Source: Halalkalibacter krulwichiae
GTDB lineage: Bacteria; Bacillota; Bacilli; Bacillales; Bacillaceae_D
Reading direction: 5' to 3'
Length of the DNA stretch: 64,000 bases
Assembly: GCF_002109385.1 (NCBI RefSeq)
Contig: NZ_CP020814.1
Location: 374,001 to 438,000 of the forward strand
Part shown: positions 1 through 9,882 of the stretch, one piece after another
How the letters are laid out: each line of letters begins with the position of its first letter
Position numbering within the stretch: the first letter of the stretch is position 1
Made by a program: the position numbers and the translations under genes
The notes under the pieces: generated by a model
What the model was told of the DNA's origin: nothing
The model's database searches: none
What the model saw: only the letters and a program-made list of their open reading frames with translations

Positions 1-1
1 A

Positions 2-1306
2 GCGAATGACCTTGGAATTGGAATGGTCCATCAACACTTTATGCTTGTTGATAAATTCACAGTCACAGAAAATATTATTTTAGGAAATGAACCGAGTAAA
101 TTTGGACGTATTAACATTAAGAAAGCTGCTAAAGAAGTAGAAGAAATCTCAAATCGTTATGGGTTACGAGTTGACCCTTATGCCAAAATTGAAAACATCT
201 CTGTTGGGATGCAACAAAGAGTTGAAATCTTGAAGACCCTTTATCGTGGAGCTGAGATTTTAATTTTTGATGAACCAACAGCTGTGTTAACTCCTCAAGA
301 AATACAAGAATTAATTAATATAATGAAAATGCTTGTGAAAGAAGGAAAATCAATTATTTTAATTACTCACAAGCTAAAAGAAATTATGGCTGTTTGTGAT
401 CGTTGTACCGTAATCCGTAGAGGTGTAGGAATTGGTACAGTGAATGTGAGTGAGACGAATCCAGATAAATTAGCTGCAATGATGGTAGGGCGTGAAGTCA
501 ATTTTAGCGTCGAGAAGAACCCAGCTACTCCAAAAGAAACAATTGTTAGCATTAAAGGCTTAACAGTAAATGATTCTAGAGGTGTGACAGCTGTTAAAAA
601 CTTAAGTTTGGATTTTAAAGCTGGAGAAATTATTGGTCTAGCTGGTGTTGACGGGAATGGCCAATCAGAATTGATCGAAGCGATTACAGGGTTGAGAAAA
701 GTAGAGTCAGGTACAATCTCCTTAAACGGCAAAGATATTACGAATCTAAAACCAAGAAAAGTAACTGAGGCTGGGCTTGGCCACATTCCTGAAGATAGGC
801 ATAAGTATGGGCTTGTTCTAGACTTTACGATCGGGGAAAATATTGTGTTACAAACGTATTATCAACAACCTTATTCTAAAAACGGTATTTTGAATCACTC
901 GGAGATGTATAAGAAAGCGAAAGCGTTAATCGAAGACTTCGACGTGCGAACCCCTAGCGAATATACGCCTGCAAGAGCTCTTTCAGGAGGAAATCAGCAA
1001 AAGGCGATTATTGCGCGTGAAGTGGATCGCTCCCCTGACTTTTTAATTGCGGCTCAACCAACACGTGGATTAGATGTTGGGGCGATTGAATCAATTCATA
1101 GACGTCTAGTTATGGAACGAGATAAGGGACGAGCAGTACTTCTTATGTCACTTGAACTAGACGAGGTACTAAATGTAAGTGATAGAATTGCGGTCATCTA
1201 TGAAGGAGAAATTGTCGACATCGTTGATGCAGCTCAAACAAATGAACGTGAATTAGGATTACTTATGGCTGGTGGAAAGAAGGAGAAGGAAGGTGAAGCA
1301 CAGTGA
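2..1306 (+). CDS. nupO: Nucleoside ABC transporter ATP-binding protein (NupO-like), 5' truncated
   Basis: ATPase of a BmpA-type nucleoside importer; it energises the two permeases that follow. The frame is open to the window edge and the first codons read ANDLGIGMVHQHF, so the true start and first Walker A lie upstream. The first ABC domain shows a signature-like SVGMQQR and Walker B ILIFDEPTAVLTP. The second has GVDGNGQSE in place of a classical Walker A, signature LSGGNQQK, and FLIAAQPTRGLDVGA. Two fused ABC domains are typical of the sugar/nucleoside (RbsA/MglA/NupO) group. It overlaps the permease by 4 nt. Substrate (guanosine or other nucleosides) is inferred from B. subtilis NupNOPQ. 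Confidence 0.9.
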   Translation, partial: ANDLGIGMVHQHFMLVDKFTVTENIILGNEPSKFGRINIKKAAKEVEEISNRYGLRVDPYAKIENISVGMQQRVEILKTLYRGAEILIFDEPTAVLTPQEIQELINIMKMLVKEGKSIILITHKLKEIMAVCDRCTVIRRGVGIGTVNVSETNPDKLAAMMVGREVNFSVEKNPATPKETIVSIKGLTVNDSRGVTAVKNLSLDFKAGEIIGLAGVDGNGQSELIEAITGLRKVESGTISLNGKDITNLKPRKVTEAGLGHIPEDRHKYGLVLDFTIGENIVLQTYYQQPYSKNGILNHSEMYKKAKALIEDFDVRTPSEYTPARALSGGNQQKAIIAREVDRSPDFLIAAQPTRGLDVGAIESIHRRLVMERDKGRAVLLMSLELDEVLNVSDRIAVIYEGEIVDIVDAAQTNERELGLLMAGGKKEKEGEAQ

Positions 1307-2364
1307 TCAAAAAGTTGCTTCCAAAAAGTAAAGTAACATCGCTCTTTGTTCCTTTATTTGCGGTTTTTTTAGGAATATTAATAGGGGCAATTGTAATGCT
1401 TTTGACTGGTTACAATCCTGTATTAGGTTATTCAGCATTAATTAGCGGAATTTTTAGCGATCCTTATTATCTTGGTGAAACAATTAGAGCAATCACGCCG
1501 TTAACGTTAGCTGGACTGGCTGTTGCTTTTGCTTATCGAACTGGTCTATTCAATATTGGAGTTGAAGGCCAAGTAATAGTCGGCTGGTTAGCATCCGTTT
1601 ATGTCGGGATTGTCCTAGACCTTCCACAAGTGATTCACCTGCCTGTGGCAATTTTAGCCGGAGCATTAGCGGGAGCGTTATGGGGGTTAATACCGGGTGT
1701 CCTAAAAGCAAGATTTCAAGTTCATGAAGTAATTGTAACTATTATGATGAACTATATTGCTTTATACACAGCTAACTACTTGATTCGAGCTTATTTACTT
1801 GTGCCAGGAGAACGGACCGAATCAATTTCTCCATCTGCTTCTTTAGCATCACCATTTCTGCAGTCATTAACGGATTATTCAAGGTTGCATTATGGATTTA
1901 TTGTTGCATTGCTTGGTTGTGTTGTCATGTGGTTTATTTTATGGAGAACCTCAAAAGGATTTGAACTCCGTGCTGTTGGTTTTAACCAGCACGCTTCCAT
2001 GTATTCAGGTATGAATGTACAACGAAATATTGTCTTATCGATGGTTATTTCCGGTGGTTTCGCTGGTGTTGCTGGGGCGATGGAAGGGTTAGGTACGTAT
2101 GGATACATGAGTATTTTGTCTGGTTTCACGGGTGTCGGATTTGATGGCATCGCAGTAGCACTATTAGGGGCAAATACTAGTATAGGTGTGCTTTTAGCCT
2201 CTTTATTATTTGGTGGGTTACAAGTCGGAGCACTAAATATGCAAGCAAGAGCGGGAGTGCCAACGGAATTGATTGACATCGTTATTGCGTTAATTATTTT
2301 CTTTGTTGCGTCTAGTTACATTATCCGTTGGGTGATGAATCGTATTAAGAAGGAGGGGATCTAA
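1303..2364 (+). CDS. nupP: Nucleoside ABC transporter permease NupP-like
   Basis: Inner-membrane permease of the same importer, 353 aa with about nine to ten hydrophobic segments. The family motif region GLFNIGVEGQ is seen near residues 84-93, a signature of the BPD_transp_2 (RbsC/NupP) family. The start overlaps the ATPase stop (GTGATCA), implying translational coupling. The downstream permease starts immediately after its stop. No anomaly is seen. Confidence 0.9.
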   Translation: MIKKLLPKSKVTSLFVPLFAVFLGILIGAIVMLLTGYNPVLGYSALISGIFSDPYYLGETIRAITPLTLAGLAVAFAYRTGLFNIGVEGQVIVGWLASVYVGIVLDLPQVIHLPVAILAGALAGALWGLIPGVLKARFQVHEVIVTIMMNYIALYTANYLIRAYLLVPGERTESISPSASLASPFLQSLTDYSRLHYGFIVALLGCVVMWFILWRTSKGFELRAVGFNQHASMYSGMNVQRNIVLSMVISGGFAGVAGAMEGLGTYGYMSILSGFTGVGFDGIAVALLGANTSIGVLLASLLFGGLQVGALNMQARAGVPTELIDIVIALIIFFVASSYIIRWVMNRIKKEGI

Positions 2365-3326
2365 ATGGACTTTATGCAAATATTAGCTCTTGTCATACCT
2401 GCTGCTATTTATGCAGCGGCCCCCTCATCTTAGCAGGTTTAGGTGGTTTGTTTAGTGAACGTTCAGGGATTGTAAACATTGGTCTAGAAGGTTTAATGGT
2501 TATTGGTGCCTTCACTGGAATTGTCATGACTTTAACGTTAGAAGGATTGGGCGTTGGGGCTGCTTCAACTTGGATTGCCTTGTTGTCAGCTGTTGTGATT
2601 GGTTCATTATTTTCATTATTTCATGCAGTAGCAACGATTTCATTTCGTGCTGACCAAATTGTAAGTGGGGTGGCACTGAATTTTCTAGCTCTAGGATTAG
2701 CGGTTTTTATCATTCGCTTTATGTATGGGAAAGGTCAAACTGATTACATTTCAAATCGAATCTACCGAATGGATGTTCCAATTTTAAGTGATATTCCTAT
2801 TATCGGCCCACTATTTTTCTCTAACGCTTATATTACTTCTTATATCGCTATTATTTTAGCGTTTGTTGTTTACTTTATCGTTTTTTATACACCATTTGGT
2901 CTCAGATTGCGTTCTGTTGGTGAGCATCCGATGGCCGCTGACACAATGGGGATCAACGTAAATCGTATGCGTTATATCGGTGTTATGTTGAGTGGAGCAT
3001 TTGCCGGTTTAGGTGGGGCTGTTTTTGCTGTAACCGTAGCAGGAAATTTCTCAGGTACAACCATTGTTGGACAAGGCTTTATGGCACTTGCTGCTTTGAT
3101 TTTTGGTAAGTGGAACCCATTAGGAGTGCTAGGCGCTGCATTATTCTTTGGTTTAGCTCAAGCTTTGAGTATTACTGGACAGCAAATTCCACTGCTTGCT
3201 AATATCCCATCTGTCATATTGTTGATTGCACCTTATGTATTAACGATTTTAGCTCTTGCTGGTTTCGTTGGTCGTGCAGAAGGTCCAAAAGCGATTGGAA
3301 AACCTTATATTAAAGGTTCAAGATAG
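2365..3326 (+). pseudogene. nupQ: Nucleoside ABC transporter permease NupQ-like, broken by one frameshift
   Basis: Second permease of the importer. ATG at 2365 gives MDFMQILALVIPAAIYAAAP and then a stop (PSS*). The family-conserved continuation PLILAGLGGLFSERSGIVNIGLEG lies in another frame that stays open to 3326. Adding one C to the CCCCC run at 2420-2424 joins the two frames exactly. The rest is a normal BPD_transp_2 permease of about 320 aa. It may be a real pseudogene or, more likely, a base-calling error, because four other genes here show the same kind of lesion. Confidence 0.85.
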
Positions 3327-3332
3327 AGATTG

Positions 3333-3369
3333 ACACCTTCTGAATGAATCTGTTCAGGAGGTGTTTTTT
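3333..3369 (+). terminator. Rho-independent terminator of the nup operon
   Basis: ACACCTTCTGAA pairs with TTCAGGAGGTGT around an 8-base loop (one G-U pair), followed by TTTTTT. It begins six bases after the nupQ stop. Confidence 0.85.
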
Positions 3370-3579
3370 GATAAAACCCTTTAATACAGTACTTGAAAAA
3401 AGAAATTTATGAAGATAAATGAGAATGTATTTATATAATTAATAATTCAATAAAACGCTTTCATATAAGGTTATTATGAATAAATATACATAGAGCTAAA
3501 AATGTTTATCTAGTTTTAATGTTCTGTTTATTATATTATGTTAAGGTAAATAGCATGTCCAAACACATTGGTTGTGTTA

Positions 3580-3630
3580 AATAAACGTTTGTTTAAAGAG
3601 AAAAGAGGATTAAAATAAACGTTTGTTTAA
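3580..3630. promoter_or_regulatory. Two identical TetR-type operator-like repeats upstream of the symporter
   Basis: AATAAACGTTTGTTTAA occurs at 3580-3596 and again at 3614-3630, 34 bp apart. Each contains the inverted repeat TAAAC-N4-GTTTA, the size and symmetry of a TetR-family operator. They lie in the 320 bp AT-rich leader between the nup terminator and the symporter genes. The binding protein is unknown; no tetR gene is adjacent on this side. Confidence 0.55.
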
Positions 3631-3694
3631 TGTAATCATATACGGGAAAATGCATATCTTTTGTATAAGCGTACTTAGATAGGAGGTGTCATCA

Positions 3695-3799
3695 ATGGAT
3701 TATGGACTAACGACTGCTACTTGGGTTTTGTTGTATCTTCCAATGCCATTATTAATTGTATTTTCGATTATCTCATTATTGAAGAGAAGGAGTGAGTGA
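3695..3799 (+). CDS. Symporter small accessory protein (34 aa, one membrane segment)
   Basis: A 34-residue protein, MDYGLTTATW then a hydrophobic stretch (LLYLPMPLLIVFSIISLL) and a basic tail KRRSE. A strong AGGAGGT lies 8 bases before ATG. It ends 3 bases before the symporter start, so the two are translated from one transcript. Small one-helix proteins encoded directly before sodium/solute symporters are a known arrangement in Bacillaceae. Its exact role is not visible. Confidence 0.7.
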   Translation: MDYGLTTATWVLLYLPMPLLIVFSIISLLKRRSE

Positions 3800-3801
3800 A
3801 C

Positions 3802-5309
3802 ATGGAATTAGCAACGGTTATTACATTTGTTGTGTATTTAATAGGAATGCTAGCAGTCGGGCTAGCTGCGTATCGATTGACAAGTAACTTATCAGACTAT
3901 GTACTCGGGGACGTAGACTCGGAGGTAGTGTGGCTGCTTTAAGTGCAGGTGCATCAGATATGAGTAGTTGGTTACTGCTTGGTTTACCTGGTGCAATGTA
4001 TGCTGGTGGTATGGGTGAAATTTGGATTGCGGTAGGACTTGCAATTGGGGCATATTTAAATTGGCAGTTCTTAGCGGCAAGGCTTAGAACATATACCGCA
4101 ATTGCAAATGACTCCATTACATTGCCCGATTTCCTCGAGAATAGGTTTCGTGACAAGTCGAAGATGCTACGAATTATTTCTGCTCTATTAATTCTTGTTT
4201 TCTTTGCATTTTATACATCTTCAGGACTTGTTGGTGGTGCTTTATTATTTGAAGCTTCATTTGGAATGACTTATACACAAGCGCTTTGGATTGGTGCAGC
4301 GGTTATTATTTCGTATACGTTTTTAGGTGGGTTTTTGGCTGTAAGTTGGACCGACTTCTTTCAAGGGATTCTCATGTTTTTAGCTTTGATCATCTTGCCA
4401 ATTGTAGCCATTTCAAATTTAGGTGGTTGGTCTGAAACAGTTAATGCTGTTGGTGCCATTGACCCTGCTTATCTAGATGCTTTCCGTGGTGCTACCGTTA
4501 TTGGAGTTGTCTCGTTACTTGCATGGGGATTAGGGTATTTTGGTCAACCACACATTGTTACCCGTTTTATGGCTGTTAAGTCAGTTAAAGAAATTCCAAA
4601 AGCGCGAGCTGTTGGGATGACTTGGATGGTTCTTGCTTTGTTTGGTGCGATTTTCACAGGGTTTGCCGGCATTGCTTTCTTCTCAGCTGGTGGTCCAGGA
4701 GGAGAACCGCTTGCTAATGGGGCACATGAAACAGTTTTTATTATGTTTACCCAAGTATTATTTAATCCATGGGTTGCAGGGTTTTTATTAGCGGCGATTT
4801 TATCAGCGATTATGAGTACGATTGACTCACAGCTTCTTGTATCATCTAGTGCACTTGCTGAAGATGTATACAAAGGTTTCATTCGAAAAGACGCTTCGGA
4901 AACAGAACTTGTCTGGGTCGGAAGAATTGGGGTTGTGCTCATTGCTTTAATAGCGATCTGGTTAGCTTACAACCCAGAAAGCTCGGTTCTTGATTTAGTA
5001 GGATATGCATGGGCAGGATTTGGAGCTGCGTTTGGCCCAGTTCTTATATTAGCGCTATTCTGGAAGAGGATGACAAGAAATGGAGCACTAGCAGGAATGC
5101 TAGTAGGTGGAATTACGGTTATCTTGTGGGCAGAGCTTGATACGTGGTTTGGATTATCTGCTGAGCAATATCCGATTTTAGGTCTCTACGAAATTATTCC
5201 AGGTTTCATTCTTGGTTGGTTAGCGATATGGCTGGTTAGTATTCTAGGTCAAGAGCCAGCAAAAGAAATTCAAGAAGAGTTCGAGCGGGCGAAATCTGAA
5301 GTAGTATAG
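3802..5309 (+). pseudogene. putP: Sodium/solute (proline-type) symporter, broken by one frameshift
   Basis: SSS-family Na+/proline-type symporter (PutP/OpuE). The N-terminus from ATG 3802 reads MELATVITFVVYLIGM...SDYVLG and then leaves the frame. The expected SDYVLGGRRLGGSVAALSAGASDM needs one extra G in the GGGG run at 3907-3910, after which the frame is open to 5309. Conserved GASDMSSWLLLGLPGA, about 13 membrane segments and the full length near 500 aa support the family. In B. subtilis opuE also precedes gatCAB. The lesion is probably a sequencing error. Confidence 0.85.
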
Positions 5310-5316
5310 AAACTAG

Positions 5317-5350
5317 AAATCCTCTCTTAGGTTTCTCTAAGAGAGGATTT
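5317..5350 (+). terminator. Rho-independent terminator after the symporter
   Basis: AAATCCTCTCTTAG and CTAAGAGAGGATTT form a perfect 14-bp stem with a 6-base loop just after the symporter stop. Confidence 0.85.
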
Positions 5351-5463
5351 CTTCATATATAATAGGTATTTCATTTGTTAGGCTTTGTTGCCTATGATAA
5401 TGTAATTTGGTATTATTAATCATATTGTCAAAATGATCGAACTTTTTCGGGGGTGAAGGAGAA

Positions 5464-5754
5464 ATGTCACGCATTCAAGCGGAACAAGTCAAGCACGTTG
5501 CACATTTAGCAAGGCTTGCAGTAACAGAAGAAGAAGTTGAAATGTTTACTGAGCAGTTAGATAAGATTATTACGTTTGCTGAGCAGTTAAACGAACTAGA
5601 CACCACAGGTGTAGAGCCAACTACGCATGTTCTAGATATGAAAAATGTATTACGTGAAGACAAGGCAGACAAGGGACTTCCAGTAGAAGAAGTACTTAAA
5701 AATGCACCAGATCATGAAGACGGTCAAATTCGTGTACCGTCCATTATAGAATAG
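5464..5754 (+). CDS. gatC: Asp-tRNA(Asn)/Glu-tRNA(Gln) amidotransferase subunit C
   Basis: Small subunit that stabilises the GatCAB complex, which amidates Glu-tRNA(Gln) (and Asp-tRNA(Asn)) in bacteria lacking the cognate synthetase. 96 aa with the family features: N-terminal [12 protein letters not shown] helix, [16 protein letters not shown], and the tail [19 protein letters not shown]. It starts with ATG after GGGGTGAAGGAG and leads a three-gene operon (17 bp to gatA). Confidence 0.97.
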   Translation: MSRIQAEQVKHVAHLARLAVTEEEVEMFTEQLDKIITFAEQLNELDTTGVEPTTHVLDMKNVLREDKADKGLPVEEVLKNAPDHEDGQIRVPSIIE

Positions 5755-5771
5755 TAGGGAGGACAAGCTTC

Positions 5772-7229
5772 ATGTCATTATTTGACCATAAGATGTCAGA
5801 GCTTCACACGATGCTTCGAAACAAAGAAGTGAAAGTTTCTGACCTTGTTGATGAATCTTACAGACGCATTGCGGAAGTTGACGGAAAAGTTAAGGCGTTT
5901 GTTACTTTAGATGAAGAAAAAGCACGTGCATATGCAGCGGAATTAGACGATGCTCTTGGATCAGAAGGGGATCGTGGTCTATTATTTGGAATGCCGATCG
6001 GGGTAAAGGATAACATCGTTACGAAAAACCTTCGTACTACTTGCTCAAGCCGCATTCTAGAAAACTTTGATCCTATTTATGATGCTACGGTTGTGAAAAA
6101 GTTAAGAGATGCTCAGGCGATCACAATTGGTAAGCTGAACATGGATGAATTTGCAATGGGGTCATCAACTGAAAATTCGGCTTTCCAAGAAACGAAAAAT
6201 CCATGGAACCTTGAAACTGTACCAGGTGGTTCAAGTGGCGGTTCGGCTGCAGCGGTGGCAGCTGGAGAAGTGCCTTTTTCATTAGGTTCTGATACAGGTG
6301 GTTCGATTCGTCAACCAGCTGCATTTTGTGGTGTTGTTGGATTAAAACCTACATACGGACGAGTATCACGCTTTGGGCTAGTTGCTTTTGCTTCTTCATT
6401 AGACCAGATTGGACCAGTCACTCGTACAGTTGAAGATAATGCTTATTTATTACAAACGATTACAGGGGTCGATCCAATGGATTCCACTTCTGCTAATGTT
6501 GAAGTACCTGACTTCTTATCCTCACTTACTGGGGATGTGAAAGGGTTAAAGATTGCTGTTCCGAAAGAATATCTTGGTGAAGGTGTTCAAGAAGAAGTGA
6601 AGCAATCGGTTCTTGATGCGTTAAAAGTTCTAGAAGGCTTAGGGGCTACTTGGGAGGAAGTATCGCTTCCGCATTCAAAATATGCTCTAGCCACTTATTA
6701 TTTAATCTCATCTTCTGAAGCATCAGCTAACCTAGCACGTTTTGATGGGGTTCGCTATGGTTATCGCACAGACAATGCGGAGACGCTTCTTGAGATGTAC
6801 AAGCAAACACGTTCTGAAGGCTTTGGAGATGAAGTGAAACGTCGTATTATGTTAGGTACATTTGCGTTAAGCTCAGGTTATTACGATGCTTATTATAAGA
6901 AAGCGCAACAAGTTCGTACATTAATTAAACAAGATTTTGAAAAAGTGTTTGAAAGCTATGATGTTATCATTGGACCGACAACGCCAACACCAGCCTTTAA
7001 AATTGGTGAAAATACAAAAGACCCGTTAACAATGTACGCAAACGATATTTTAACCATTCCTGTAAACTTAGCAGGAGTACCAGGCATTTCAGTTCCTTGT
7101 GGATTTAAAGATGGTCTGCCTCTAGGACTGCAAATTATTGGAAAACATTTTGATGAAAGTACCGTTTACCGTGTGGCACATGCTTTTGAACAAGCAACTG
7201 ACTATCACACGCAAAAACCAACATTGTAA
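5772..7229 (+). CDS. gatA: GatCAB amidotransferase subunit A
   Basis: Amidase subunit that releases ammonia from glutamine for the transamidation of Glu-tRNA(Gln). 485 aa, standard length. The Ser-Ser-Lys amidase signature is visible: Lys in PIGVKDNI (about residue 79), the glycine/serine-rich [15 protein letters not shown] (catalytic serines about 154 and 178), and [13 protein letters not shown] ribosome binding site GGGAGGAC precedes the ATG. Confidence 0.98.
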   Translation: MSLFDHKMSELHTMLRNKEVKVSDLVDESYRRIAEVDGKVKAFVTLDEEKARAYAAELDDALGSEGDRGLLFGMPIGVKDNIVTKNLRTTCSSRILENFDPIYDATVVKKLRDAQAITIGKLNMDEFAMGSSTENSAFQETKNPWNLETVPGGSSGGSAAAVAAGEVPFSLGSDTGGSIRQPAAFCGVVGLKPTYGRVSRFGLVAFASSLDQIGPVTRTVEDNAYLLQTITGVDPMDSTSANVEVPDFLSSLTGDVKGLKIAVPKEYLGEGVQEEVKQSVLDALKVLEGLGATWEEVSLPHSKYALATYYLISSSEASANLARFDGVRYGYRTDNAETLLEMYKQTRSEGFGDEVKRRIMLGTFALSSGYYDAYYKKAQQVRTLIKQDFEKVFESYDVIIGPTTPTPAFKIGENTKDPLTMYANDILTIPVNLAGVPGISVPCGFKDGLPLGLQIIGKHFDESTVYRVAHAFEQATDYHTQKPTL

Positions 7230-7244
7230 GGGGGGAGACAAGCG

Positions 7245-8675
7245 ATGAGTTTCGAAACGATTATCGGACTTGAGGTCCACGTTGAATTAAAAACAGAATC
7301 GAAAATTTTCTCAGCTAGTCCAAACCACTTTGGATCAGAGCCGAATGCCAATACTAGTGTGATTGATTTAGGTTATCCAGGTGTTTTGCCTGTGTTAAAT
7401 AAAACAGCTGTTGAATTTGCGATGAAAGCGGCAATGGCGCTTAATTGTGAGGTAGCTACAGATACGAAGTTTGACCGTAAAAACTATTTCTATCCGGATA
7501 ATCCTAAAGCGTACCAAATCTCGCAATTTGATAAGCCTATTGGAGAAAATGGTTGGATTGAAATTGAAGTAGAAGGCGAAAAGAAACGAATTGGTATTAC
7601 GCGTCTTCACTTAGAAGAGGATGCTGGAAAGTTAACTCACTCTGGTGGTGGCTATTCACTTGTTGACTATAACCGTCAAGGTACACCTTTAATTGAGATT
7701 GTATCTGAGCCAGACATCCGTACGCCAGCTGAAGCGTATGCATATTTAGAAAAATTAAAAGCAATTATCCAATACACAGGTGTATCGGATTGTAAAATGG
7801 AAGAAGGCTCGTTACGTTGCGATGCCAATATTTCACTTCGTCCTGTAGGACAAGAGAAGTTTGGAACAAAGACAGAGCTTAAAAACTTAAACTCGTTCAA
7901 CTTTGTTCGAAAAGGTCTTGAATATGAAGAAAAGCGTCAAGAGCAAGTTCTACTATCTGGCGGGATTATCGAGCAGGAAACGCGTCGTTATGATGAAGCT
8001 GCAAACAAAACACTTTTAATGCGTGTGAAAGAAGGATCAGACGACTATCGTTATTTCCCAGAACCAGATCTTGTTGACTTATACATTGATGAAGATTGGA
8101 AAGCTCGTGTGCGTTCTGATATTCCAGAACTCCCAGATGCAAGGAAGAAACGTTATGTTGAAGCGCTTGGCTTACCAGCCTATGATGCGACAGTACTAAC
8201 CTTAACAAAGGAAATGTCTGATTTCTTCGAAGCGACAATTGACCAAGGCGCAAGTGCAAAGCAAGCCTCGAACTGGTTGATGGGAGAAGTATCAGGTTAT
8301 TTAAATGCTGAACAAAAAGAGCTAAAAGAAGTAGCCCTAACACCAGAAGGGTTAGCTGGGATGATTAAGCTAATCGAAAAAGGAACAATTTCCTCCAAGA
8401 TCGCGAAAAAAGTCTTTAAAGAATTGATTGAGAATGGCGGAAATCCAGAACAAATCGTTAAAGATAAAGGGCTTATTCAAATCTCTGATGAAGGCGAATT
8501 GTTAAAAATGGTAACAGAGGTTCTCGATAACAATCCTAAGTCGGTTGAAGACTACAAGGATGGAAAAGAGAAAGCAATCGGCTTCTTAGTGGGACAAATT
8601 ATGAAAGCATCAAAAGGAAAAGCAAATCCTCCTATGGTTAATAAATTATTGCTAGAGGAAATTGCAAAACGGTAA
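7245..8675 (+). CDS. gatB: GatCAB amidotransferase subunit B
   Basis: tRNA-binding and kinase subunit that phosphorylates Glu on Glu-tRNA(Gln) before amidation. 476 aa. N-terminal [26 protein letters not shown], and the helical YqeY-like tail domain are all present. It follows gatA by 15 bp with GGGGGGAG as the binding site and is followed by a terminator. Confidence 0.98.
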   Translation: MSFETIIGLEVHVELKTESKIFSASPNHFGSEPNANTSVIDLGYPGVLPVLNKTAVEFAMKAAMALNCEVATDTKFDRKNYFYPDNPKAYQISQFDKPIGENGWIEIEVEGEKKRIGITRLHLEEDAGKLTHSGGGYSLVDYNRQGTPLIEIVSEPDIRTPAEAYAYLEKLKAIIQYTGVSDCKMEEGSLRCDANISLRPVGQEKFGTKTELKNLNSFNFVRKGLEYEEKRQEQVLLSGGIIEQETRRYDEAANKTLLMRVKEGSDDYRYFPEPDLVDLYIDEDWKARVRSDIPELPDARKKRYVEALGLPAYDATVLTLTKEMSDFFEATIDQGASAKQASNWLMGEVSGYLNAEQKELKEVALTPEGLAGMIKLIEKGTISSKIAKKVFKELIENGGNPEQIVKDKGLIQISDEGELLKMVTEVLDNNPKSVEDYKDGKEKAIGFLVGQIMKASKGKANPPMVNKLLLEEIAKR

Positions 8676-8686
8676 TCGCGTATATA

Positions 8687-8727
8687 AATCTGATTTCTCT
8701 ATAGCTAGAGGAGTCAGATTTTTTTTA
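8687..8727 (+). terminator. Terminator of gatCAB
   Basis: AATCTGA...TCAGATT with an inner CTC/GAG pair, followed by TTTTTTTT, 12 bases after the gatB stop. Confidence 0.8.
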
Positions 8728-8769
8728 GAAAATAAGCATAGAAGGAGTCATGAACATTAAGAGAAATAT

Positions 8770-8798
8770 TTGCTGAACATAGATTTGTAAGGTACAAT
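8770..8798 (+). promoter_or_regulatory. Sigma-A-like promoter of dgkB
   Basis: TTGCTG at 8770-8775 and TACAAT at 8793-8798 with exactly 17 bases between, about 60 bp before the dgkB start. Confidence 0.55.
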
Positions 8799-8855
8799 AC
8801 TAGCAGTATGTGACAAAAATTGGAGATAATAATGCGATAAAGTAGGGGATCTGCT

Positions 8856-9758
8856 ATGAAAAGGGCTCGACTTATCTATAACCCAACTTCGGGAAGAGAG
8901 CAAATACGAAAGAACTTAGCTTATATTCTAGAGCGACTGGAAAAAGCAGGGTATGAAACATCAGCACATGCAACAACAGGAGAGGGTTCTGCAAAAGAGG
9001 CAGCGAGAAAAGCAGCTGAAAATGGTTATGAACTCGTCGTAGCAGCTGGTGGAGATGGCACAATCTTTGAAGTCGTCAATGGACTTGCTGAATTAAAAGA
9101 TAGACCAAAACTAGGATTAATACCAGCTGGAACGACAAATGACTTTGCTAGAGCGCTTCATATTCCACGTGATATAGAAAAAGCATGCGATGTTCTTTGT
9201 GGTGAACACTATGAACCAATAGATATCGGAAAAGTAGATGATCGATATTTTATTAACATTGCTGCTGGGGGTACATTAACAGAATTAACGTATGAAGTTC
9301 CAAGTAAATTGAAAACAGCTGTTGGACAACTTGCGTATTATATTAAAGGGCTCGAAAAGCTCCCGCAGATTACACCGAGAATGGTACGGATTGAATATGA
9401 TGGAAAGCTTTTTGAAGGAGAAATTATGATGTTTCTCGTCTCCAATACGAACTCGGTTGGAGGATTTGAGAAGTTAGCACCAGATGCTTCTATACAGGAC
9501 GGAATGTTCGACTTTATTGTCGTTAAGAAGCTTTCTTTTCCAGAGTTTTTGCACCTGTGCACACTTGCCTTACGAGGTGAGCACATTCACCATCCAAAAG
9601 TGATGTATGTCCATGCCAACCGTATAAAAGTTGAAGTTCAAGGTGATATGCAGCTAAACTTAGATGGTGAACATGGAGGAGCTCTTCCAGCAGAGTTTGT
9701 TAACTTGTATCAACACTTTGAAATGCTAACACCTAAAGAACGAAAACAGCGGAGATAG
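8856..9758 (+). CDS. dgkB: Diacylglycerol kinase / lipid kinase DgkB
   Basis: Soluble lipid kinase that phosphorylates diacylglycerol, returning it to phospholipid synthesis. 300 aa, normal length. The N-terminal nucleotide-binding region shows YNPTSGRE (about residues 8-15) and AAGGDGTIFEVVNGL (about 63-77), the GGDGT signature of the DAGK catalytic domain; GTTNDFARAL follows. It has its own promoter and a terminator, and lies between gatB and rlmD as in related genomes. Confidence 0.92.
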   Translation: MKRARLIYNPTSGREQIRKNLAYILERLEKAGYETSAHATTGEGSAKEAARKAAENGYELVVAAGGDGTIFEVVNGLAELKDRPKLGLIPAGTTNDFARALHIPRDIEKACDVLCGEHYEPIDIGKVDDRYFINIAAGGTLTELTYEVPSKLKTAVGQLAYYIKGLEKLPQITPRMVRIEYDGKLFEGEIMMFLVSNTNSVGGFEKLAPDASIQDGMFDFIVVKKLSFPEFLHLCTLALRGEHIHHPKVMYVHANRIKVEVQGDMQLNLDGEHGGALPAEFVNLYQHFEMLTPKERKQRR

Positions 9759-9766
9759 ACCTTTAA

Positions 9767-9802
9767 AGAAACTTTCATAAGTAAGATGAAGGTTTCTTTT
9801 TT
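9767..9802 (+). terminator. Terminator between dgkB and rlmD
   Basis: AAGAAACTTTCAT pairs with ATGAAGGTTTCTT (one G-U pair), loop of 7 bases, then TTTTTTC. Confidence 0.8.
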
Positions 9803-9817
9803 CTTGTAGGTGTAAAT

Positions 9818-9846
9818 TTCGTGAAGATGCTCCTTTGTGATACAAT
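9818..9846 (+). promoter_or_regulatory. Probable promoter of rlmD
   Basis: TTCGTG (9818-9823), a 17-base spacer, and TACAAT (9841-9846), 37 bp before the rlmD start. Confidence 0.45.
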
Positions 9847-9882
9847 AACAAGACGAATAGACTAAAAGGACGGAATATACGA

